From Mesorhizobium onobrychidis (GTDB lineage: Bacteria > Pseudomonadota > Alphaproteobacteria > Rhizobiales > Rhizobiaceae): DNA of 64,000 bases. The notes beneath the pieces are model-generated. The model made no database searches. It was not told where the DNA came from and saw only the letters and a program-made list of their open reading frames with translations. Every line of letters starts with the position of its first letter. Position 1 is the stretch's first letter. Of the stretch, positions 58,987-64,000 are shown piece by piece. A program made the translations under genes and the position numbers. The stretch spans positions 5,685,501 through 5,749,500 of the forward strand of contig NZ_CP062229.1 in assembly GCF_024707545.1 (NCBI RefSeq), read 5' to 3'.

Positions 58987-59613
58987 TCAGTCGACTGCCC
59001 CGACCAGGATGTCGCGGTATTCAAGTATCGCGACCCAGCGCCCGGTATCTGTGGACGATTGCCTTTTTAGAAATCTATATCCAGTTTTCGACCAAAGCTT
59101 CACCTCGTCGCTGAGGTTGTCGAGCACATAGTCGCCTTTGTCGGTCTTGACCGTCAGCACTGCGTGCCCCTCGCCGTCCTTCTTTTTGACGACGGTGATC
59201 AGAAGGTTCGAGAGCGATATGCCCTCCAAATTGAGCATCCGGCGCTTAAGCAGGACATAGTCCTCGCAGTCGCCGATCGCGCTGTCAGGATAGGACCAAA
59301 ATTCCATCGTGCCATGAACGGCAAAATCGCTCACGGGCTTGATCGATCTATTCACGAGTTTGGTGACGGACGCGAGCTTGTCTTCCATGCCTCTGCTCAA
59401 AAGGACTGGAGGGACCCTGCCCGATCGTATCCTGCATTCTGAGGCATGCCTTCGGCAGAATTCAACGTGGCCGACCGGGATAGAACTCCGCTGCCCGGTG
59501 GCCATGGCACCAGATACCGCATCGGCCGAAGCTTTCTCCATCGGCGTCGCGGACATCATCAAGCCCAACAGTAGGCCGGCACACAACCATGCCCGCGGTA
59601 TCACCAATCCCAT
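58987..59613 (-). CDS. Bacterial transglutaminase-like cysteine peptidase (BTLCP)
   Basis: Protein of 208 residues with a signal peptide (CAGLLLGLMMSATPMEKASA). Typical alphaproteobacterial BTLCP features: VEFCRRHASECRI, KLASVTKLVNRSIKPVSDFA, catalytic Cys in GDCEDYVLLKRRML, His in GEGHAVLTVKTDKGDYVLDN and the following Asp. Members resemble LapG, which cleaves surface adhesins in a c-di-GMP-controlled way; this simple member has no LapD partner nearby. A periplasmic peptidase is predicted. Confidence 0.9.
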   Translation of the reverse strand: MGLVIPRAWLCAGLLLGLMMSATPMEKASADAVSGAMATGQRSSIPVGHVEFCRRHASECRIRSGRVPPVLLSRGMEDKLASVTKLVNRSIKPVSDFAVHGTMEFWSYPDSAIGDCEDYVLLKRRMLNLEGISLSNLLITVVKKKDGEGHAVLTVKTDKGDYVLDNLSDEVKLWSKTGYRFLKRQSSTDTGRWVAILEYRDILVGAVD

Positions 59614-60219
59614 TCGCCCCGCCCAAGGTAACGACCCGAAACAATATTTAATATCGCGTTACCATCTTTTCACGGGCACATCAACGCAGCCGACACACAT
59701 TTTACAGCTACGGTCGCGAACCATCACCAACGACCGAATGCTGGACGCCGCGCGGTCAGCGCCAGGGAATTTCCATGGCCACTGGAAGACCCTCGCGTGT
59801 TCTCGCATGATCGCATCGGCGCACCTGCGCTTATCGACGACCCAATCAATGGGGAATTGTGCGCCTGTACGTCACCGAGGTTCTTCAGCAGCGCCGCTTA
59901 CGGGACCAAATGACGACGCCGACACGTATTTGGCTGCCCAAACGTGGACAGACGGCCGAGAAAAAGTTGTAGCCAAATTTGTCGAAGCGACCGAAGGCCA
60001 AGAGCTACGGCGCTCTCGCGTAGATTTCGCATACATTCGGATACATTTCGATGGCACCCGGGCAAACCTCTGCGACAGGGGCAGCGTAAGTTCCAATCGT
60101 GAGCAGGAAGGCTCGTCATGGTGACGAGGCAGAACGCCGACAGCGGTTTCGCAAGCAGGAGTCAATAGCGCGAGGCGCCCGATTGGCCGGTCTGCTCATT
60201 CGAAGAAAGGAAAAATACG
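59614..60219. other. Gap with no recognised feature
   Basis: About 600 bases upstream of a small exported protein. There is a long plus-strand frame through part of it but without a signal peptide, ribosome site or family match; no hairpin with a T-run seen. Confidence 0.35.
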
Positions 60220-60459
60220 ATGAACAAACTTGCAACGGCTTTCGTCCTCCTTGCCTCGTCGACAGGAGTCTCGCTCGCTGCCAATCAAAACCCGGATCGC
60301 GACCCGACCCGCGGATTCGCTACTGGCGTCGACAACAGCGGAATGACCTTAGATACCAGTCACACGGCTTCCTTGCCTCCACTCGTGCTAGCCCCGAAGG
60401 AAGGACAGCCACAGCCCGGCAAGGTTCTTAGGGGTCGTGCACCATGGGCGGGCCGTTAA
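60220..60459 (+). CDS. Small exported protein of unknown function
   Basis: Protein of 79 residues; ATG at 60220 after AAAGGAAAAATACG. The signal peptide ATAFVLLASSTGVSLAANQ cuts about residue 21. The mature part is unordered: NPDRDPTRGFATGVDNSGMT, LDTSHTASLPPLVLAPKEGQ, with Pro/Gly/Arg-rich end LRGRAPWAGR. No family recognised. It is a clear translation unit by its signal peptide and ribosome site. Confidence 0.55.
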   Translation: MNKLATAFVLLASSTGVSLAANQNPDRDPTRGFATGVDNSGMTLDTSHTASLPPLVLAPKEGQPQPGKVLRGRAPWAGR

Positions 60460-60586
60460 TATACGGAGAACTTGCCTTCCCATGCAAAACTGTCCAATCA
60501 CCCGTAATGCAACGAGGGTGGTTGGACAGGGGCGCAAGAAAATCCTGCCGCCATGCTCCAGTCCTGAATGAGCCATATCCGACGGG

Positions 60587-60992
60587 TCAGAACTCCCACG
60601 GCGAGAACAACTTGAGACCAGTCGTGCCGAAGTCACCCAAATTCCGCGTCGCCAAGCGGCCGCCATTCACCCTTGAGATTGCAGCAATCATGCCGTCGGG
60701 CGCCGACATCCTGCCGCACTGCAGTACCCATGATTTCCCCATAGGCCATCGCGGCTTCCTCGGTCAGCCCGAAGATCCGATCGGCTAACCGGCGACGCCA
60801 ATCCGACAGTCCCTGCTCCAGACGCTCGCCACGCTGATCGGGTCGAATTTTCTGGATGCAGAAAGCGATCTCGGCGATGGTCACGGCTGGAAGCGCAAGT
60901 TCAGCGTCATGGCGGACCAACCATGCGATCACGGCAGGATCGGGCGACTTCTTCAGCGTCTCGGAAATGACGTTGGTATCAAGGAAGATCAA
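60587..60992 (-). pseudogene. VapC/FitB-like PIN toxin with a frameshift
   Basis: MIFLDTNVISETLKKSPDPA then LPAVTIAEIAFCIQKIRPDQ and RIFGLTEEAAMAYGEIMG are plain VapC (FitB group). At about 60704-60712 the frame breaks: the copy reads RQDVGARRHDCC and stops at 60633, while the other frame continues MSAPDGMIAAISRVNGGRLA, TRNLGDFGTTGLKLFSPWEF to a stop at 60587. The lost part carries the third and fourth acidic residues (PDGMIAA, LGDFG). It is inactive, or the sequence has an error. Confidence 0.75.
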
Positions 60993-61237
60993 AGCTCAGG
61001 TCCAGGATGAACCTGCCGATCATCCCGGATCACTGCTTTAAGGTCGATTTCGGTACCATAAGCGCTAGCAATACGAGTGTAGAACGTCAATGCCGGCTCA
61101 CGACCTGCTTGCCGAACCTCATAGGATTCCAGTGCGCGCTCAACCACGTCGGCGATCGAGCGGTTCTCGCGTCGAGCAAGCCGATGGGCAAGATCGCGCG
61201 CCTTGGCGCTGCGTACGGAAAGCTGAGGTTCGGCCAT
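60989..61237 (-). CDS. VapB-type antitoxin (PSK/Rv0623-like)
   Basis: Protein of 82 residues; ATG at 61237 after AAGGAG. MAEPQLSVRSAKARDLAHRL, ARRENRSIADVVERALESYE then VRQAGREPALTFYTRIAS. This matches the PSK-operon transcription-factor type of VapB antitoxins, which neutralise VapC and repress their own promoter. Its stop overlaps the toxin start by four bases. As the toxin is frameshifted, the antitoxin may survive as an orphan repressor. Confidence 0.82.
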   Translation of the reverse strand: MAEPQLSVRSAKARDLAHRLARRENRSIADVVERALESYEVRQAGREPALTFYTRIASAYGTEIDLKAVIRDDRQVHPGPEL

Positions 61238-61447
61238 AATGGAACTCCTTTTGCCGTGGATATAAGCCATCCGCACTGCCAGCAAGATGGCAGATGATGG
61301 CTTGCCATCCAACAGCTCCGTGATCGTCGGCATCGCGCATGAAGCGACCCCGGCAATAGCGCAGGATGTATAGACAACCGGCCGCAACTGGTGTTCGTTT
61401 CCAATCCGACCTTATGCAATTTCGAAAAAAACAGGAGCCGTGACAGC

Positions 61448-62221
61448 ATGGACGCCGCTCCCTTGTTCGACCTGACGGGAAAAAAAGCGCTGGTGACCGG
61501 CGCCAGCCGCGGCATCGGCCAGGCCATGGCGGAGGCGCTCTCCGCGGCTGGTGCGGACGTCGCGGTGACCGCCCGCGACGAAACATCCCTTCGTGAGACG
61601 GCGGACCGAATTAGCGCTAGCGGGCGAAGGTCGCTTTGCCGGTCTCTCGACGTGCTCGACACGGATCGTATCCGCGTGGTGGTCGACGATGTCGCGGATG
61701 CCTTTGGCGGGCTCGACATCCTGGTCAACAACGCCGGCTATGAGCAAGTCCAGCCCTCGCTCGACGTCGACGAAGCAGTGTGGGACCGCATCGTATCGAC
61801 CAATCTGAAGGGCGCCTTCTTCTGTGCGCAGGCGGCGGCGCGGCGGATGGCTGCCGGCAACAGCGGTGGCGCGATCATCAATCTTTGCTCGCTGACCTCC
61901 TATGTCGGCATTCCGACCGCGGTGCCTTACGGTTCGTCCAAGTCTGGGCTCCTGGGCATGACGCGCGCGCTCGCCGCGGAATGGGCATCGCTCGGCATCC
62001 GCGTCAACGCCATCGCTCCGGGGTATTTCCATACGGCGATGACGGATGCTTTTTATCAGGATCCCGACTGGCAGACGGCGATGCTGGCCAAGATCCCGCA
62101 GCGGCGCTTCGGTACGATGCAGGATCTGGCCGGAGCCGTTGTGTTTCTGGCGAGCGGGGCATCAGCCTATGTCACTGGGCATTGCCTCCCAGTCGACGGC
62201 GGTTATCTCGCATCCATCTGA
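61448..62221 (+). CDS. Short-chain dehydrogenase/reductase
   Basis: Protein of 257 residues; ATG at 61448 about 10 bases after AGGAG. Cofactor motif ALVTGASRGIGQAMAEAL, structural NNAG in DILVNNAGYEQ, catalytic Ser in INLCSLTSYVGIP, YGSSKSGLLGM (Tyr-x3-Lys), and the end MTDAFYQDPDWQT, AVFLASGASAYVTG, LPVDGGYLASI. Classical SDR of FabG/glucose-dehydrogenase type using NAD(P). It precedes an ABC importer, so its substrate may be a polyol, sugar acid or similar carried in by it (inference). Confidence 0.88.
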   Translation: MDAAPLFDLTGKKALVTGASRGIGQAMAEALSAAGADVAVTARDETSLRETADRISASGRRSLCRSLDVLDTDRIRVVVDDVADAFGGLDILVNNAGYEQVQPSLDVDEAVWDRIVSTNLKGAFFCAQAAARRMAAGNSGGAIINLCSLTSYVGIPTAVPYGSSKSGLLGMTRALAAEWASLGIRVNAIAPGYFHTAMTDAFYQDPDWQTAMLAKIPQRRFGTMQDLAGAVVFLASGASAYVTGHCLPVDGGYLASI

Positions 62222-62262
62222 GCGACTGGGGTGTGGTGCAACAAGAACCGTGTAGACCAGAC

Positions 62263-62284
62263 TTGTATATGGTTGTATATACCA
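62263..62284 (+). promoter_or_regulatory. Possible GntR-type operator upstream of the ABC importer
   Basis: TTGTATATGGTTGTATATAC has two TTGTATAT units spaced by 10 bases, the second within the palindromic core GTATATAC. Such TGTATATACA-like sites are bound by GntR/FadR-group repressors. It lies about 55 bases before the ABC gene start and 40 after the SDR stop. No GntR gene is in the window. Confidence 0.4.
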
Positions 62285-62339
62285 CCTCACAACGCTGGAC
62301 GTTCTTGCATGCGACTGGCGACAAACAAGGGGAACCGCA

Positions 62340-63485
62340 ATGCAGGAGCCTTTCCGGGCCGTAGCTTCACGCGAAGCGGAAGGCGGCAGGGAAATCGCAG
62401 TCACGGTCCGCAACGTCGGGATGGACTTCGATGGGGTTCATGCCGTCAAGAATGCATCCTTCGATCTGCCGAAGGGCCGGTTCCTCACCATTCTCGGGCC
62501 TTCTGGGTCCGGCAAGACAACCCTCCTGCGGATGATCGCCGGGTTCCAGACCCCGAGCAGCGGCGAGATCTTCATCAACGGCGAAGCGGTGAGCGCGGTG
62601 CCACCGCACAAGCGGTCGATCGGCATGGTCTTTCAAAGGCTTGCGTTGTTTCCACATATGACGGCGGCCGAGAATGTCGCCTTCCCGCTGAAGATGCGTC
62701 GGCGCGACGCACGCACCATTCCGGACCGCGTCGACCGATATCTCGCGCTGGTCCGGCTCGAGGGCTATGGCGGCAGGCGCATTCACGAACTTTCCGGCGG
62801 GCAGCAGCAGCGCGTCGCGATTGCGCGCGCGCTGGTGTTCGAGCCCGACCTGCTGCTTCTCGACGAGCCGCTGGCTGCACTCGATCGAAAGCTGCGCGAG
62901 GAAATGCAGCTCGAATTCCGCCGCATCCAGCGCGAGCTCGGCGTCACCACGATCAACGTCACCCACGACCAGCGCGAGGCGCTGGTGGTTTCCGACGATA
63001 TCGTCGTCATGGATCAGGGCGAAATTCAGCAGAAGGCACGGCCGATCCACACCTACCGCCAGCCCCGCAACGCCTTCGTCGCCAATTTCATCGGCGTCAC
63101 CAACTTCATTGCCGGTACGGCGCGGGCCGTCTCGGGAGCGGGCGACGTCTCCATCCTTCGGGGTGATCTGATGCTTGCCGGAAAGATCGGCGATCCGGTC
63201 AATCCACCTGCGGAGGGCGGCAAGGCGTCGGGAGCGATCCGCGCCGAACAGATCCGTCTCGCCGGCGATGCTGCTCAGCTGTCGAATCTCGATTGCATGC
63301 TGGCCGGGACTGTCACCGACACGATCTTCGAAGGCGAGCGCATGGTCTACGAGGTCGCCTGCGCCGCGATTGGCGACGAGGTCATTCGCGTTTTTGACCA
63401 TGATCCCGCCGCGCACACGCAGTTCGACATAGGCGAAAGCGTGTTCCTGGGGTGGAATGCCAGGGACATGCTTGTTTTTCGATAG
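62340..63485 (+). CDS. ABC importer ATP-binding protein (spermidine/putrescine or sugar type)
   Basis: Protein of 381 residues; ATG at 62340 after AAGGGGAACCGC. Walker A ILGPSGSGKTTLLRMIAG, Q-loop VFQRLALFPHMT, signature HELSGGQQQRVAIARALVFE, Walker B DLLLLDEPLAALDRKLREEM and H-loop VTHDQREAL. The C-terminal about 130 residues form a TOBE-type regulatory domain (AVSGAGDVSILRGDLMLAGK, MVYEVACAAIGDEVIRVFDH). It energises import by an inner-membrane permease. Binding-protein gene follows after 35 bases; the permease genes must lie to the right of the window. Confidence 0.92.
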   Translation: MQEPFRAVASREAEGGREIAVTVRNVGMDFDGVHAVKNASFDLPKGRFLTILGPSGSGKTTLLRMIAGFQTPSSGEIFINGEAVSAVPPHKRSIGMVFQRLALFPHMTAAENVAFPLKMRRRDARTIPDRVDRYLALVRLEGYGGRRIHELSGGQQQRVAIARALVFEPDLLLLDEPLAALDRKLREEMQLEFRRIQRELGVTTINVTHDQREALVVSDDIVVMDQGEIQQKARPIHTYRQPRNAFVANFIGVTNFIAGTARAVSGAGDVSILRGDLMLAGKIGDPVNPPAEGGKASGAIRAEQIRLAGDAAQLSNLDCMLAGTVTDTIFEGERMVYEVACAAIGDEVIRVFDHDPAAHTQFDIGESVFLGWNARDMLVFR

Positions 63486-63520
63486 AACCGGACACCGGTC
63501 AAACCCAGAGGAGAATGCAG

Positions 63521-64000
63521 ATGAAGCGCTTCAAGCCGACATTATCCCATCTTTCCCGCAGAACCTTCCTTCAGGCCACCGCCGCGCTCGGCGGCGCCTC
63601 AGCGCTCGGCCTGCGCGGCGCCTATGCGCAGGAGCCGGAAAAGCCGGCGGAGATCATCGTGCGCGCCTGGGGCGGCAGTTGGGTGGATAGTTTGAAGGCT
63701 GGCGTGTCCGACAGCTTCACCAAAATGACGGGGATTGCTGTTCGTCACGACCTGACCGAAGACAATGAGATCCAGCCCAAGGTCTGGGCGGCCGTAGCGC
63801 AGAACCGGGTCCCGCCGATCCACATCAACTGGGACACCACCACCAATGCCACGAAATCGGCACTGCGCGGCGTGACGGAAGACCTCTCCGACTTGCCGAA
63901 CCTCGCCAATGTGACGGACCTTGCCAAGCCGGCCGGCCTGGAAGGCTTCCCGATCGTCAACACCTACGGGTATGTCTATGTGCTTGCCTATCGGCCTGCG
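63521..64000 (+). CDS. ABC importer substrate-binding protein, PotD/family 1-like (partial)
   Basis: ATG at 63521 after GAGGAGAATGCAG; open to the right edge (160 codons). Twin-arginine-type signal HLSRRTFLQATAALGGASAL ending AYAQEPEKP. The mature part begins AEIIVRAWGGSWVDSLKAGV with DSFTKMTGIAVRHDLTEDNE, typical of extracellular solute-binding proteins for polyamine-like substrates. It binds the transported solute in the periplasm and delivers it to the permease. The C-terminal part is missing only because of the window border. Confidence 0.85.
   Translation, partial: MKRFKPTLSHLSRRTFLQATAALGGASALGLRGAYAQEPEKPAEIIVRAWGGSWVDSLKAGVSDSFTKMTGIAVRHDLTEDNEIQPKVWAAVAQNRVPPIHINWDTTTNATKSALRGVTEDLSDLPNLANVTDLAKPAGLEGFPIVNTYGYVYVLAYRPA

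Noticed and set aside
59339..60124. 261-codon plus-strand frame
   Set aside because: Its first part is antisense to the BTLCP peptidase gene and the remainder has no signal peptide, ribosome site or domain.
1..64000. CRISPR array, rRNA, tRNA, intact transposase or phage genes
   Set aside because: No regularly spaced repeats, no recognisable RNA-gene sequence and no DDE or integrase motifs were found while reading both strands.

Overview
ORGANISM. GC-rich alphaproteobacterial chromosome, most likely order Hyphomicrobiales and Mesorhizobium-like. Pointers are the BTLCP transglutaminase-like peptidase, the FixJ-type two-component set, the DUF2092/DUF3300/DUF2950 trio and the codon use. This is inference from gene content, not a database match. 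No rRNA, tRNA, CRISPR array or intact transposase was seen. REGION 1 (1-40.4 kb), envelope/periplasm 'sulfatase island'. Nearly every product has a signal peptide or membrane segments: DUF2092, DUF2950 and DUF3300 proteins, beta-barrel proteins, three type-I sulfatases, a HAD phosphatase, an eight-haem cytochrome/TPR protein, an MscS channel, cysteine-rich-repeat and OmpA proteins, a DUF1254 protein, an alpha/beta hydrolase, a channel-like protein, LssY_C and DUF4105 proteins, a lipoprotein esterase and a membrane-anchored TPR regulator. A sensor kinase with an ABC-type periplasmic sensor domain and two response regulators (3.9-6.9 kb) sit divergently from the first sulfatase. The island is full of paralogues and broken copies. 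It holds four copies of one beta-barrel gene (one intact), three of an unnamed exported domain, and 3' or 5' stumps of the DUF3300, HAD, MscS, DUF1254, OmpA and TPR-regulator genes between intact genes. At least seven genes or stumps carry the same upstream motif (GTAG, two bases, TACNGTTANTTACGTT, then a CAATNGGCCAA-like box). It points to one regulon that has been amplified, shuffled and partly eroded. REGION 2 (40.5-55.7 kb), surface-polysaccharide locus. A NUDIX gene is followed by three glycosyltransferases, three sulfotransferases of different subfamilies, a GT-B-like protein, three tandem GT9/heptosyltransferase-like paralogues and an MsbA-type ABC exporter. Most form one tight minus-strand series with overlaps. 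A GSCFA protein and a TylF-type O-methyltransferase follow. The set fits synthesis, sulfation and export of a surface glycan. Sulfotransferases beside sulfatases suggest that sulfate esters are both made and removed by this cell. REGION 3 (55.7-64 kb), mixed. It holds a lipocalin-like protein, an AlkD-like repair protein, two PIN-domain toxin-antitoxin modules (the second toxin frameshifted), a BTLCP peptidase, a small exported protein, and an SDR dehydrogenase beside the start of a spermidine/putrescine-type ABC importer that runs off the right edge.
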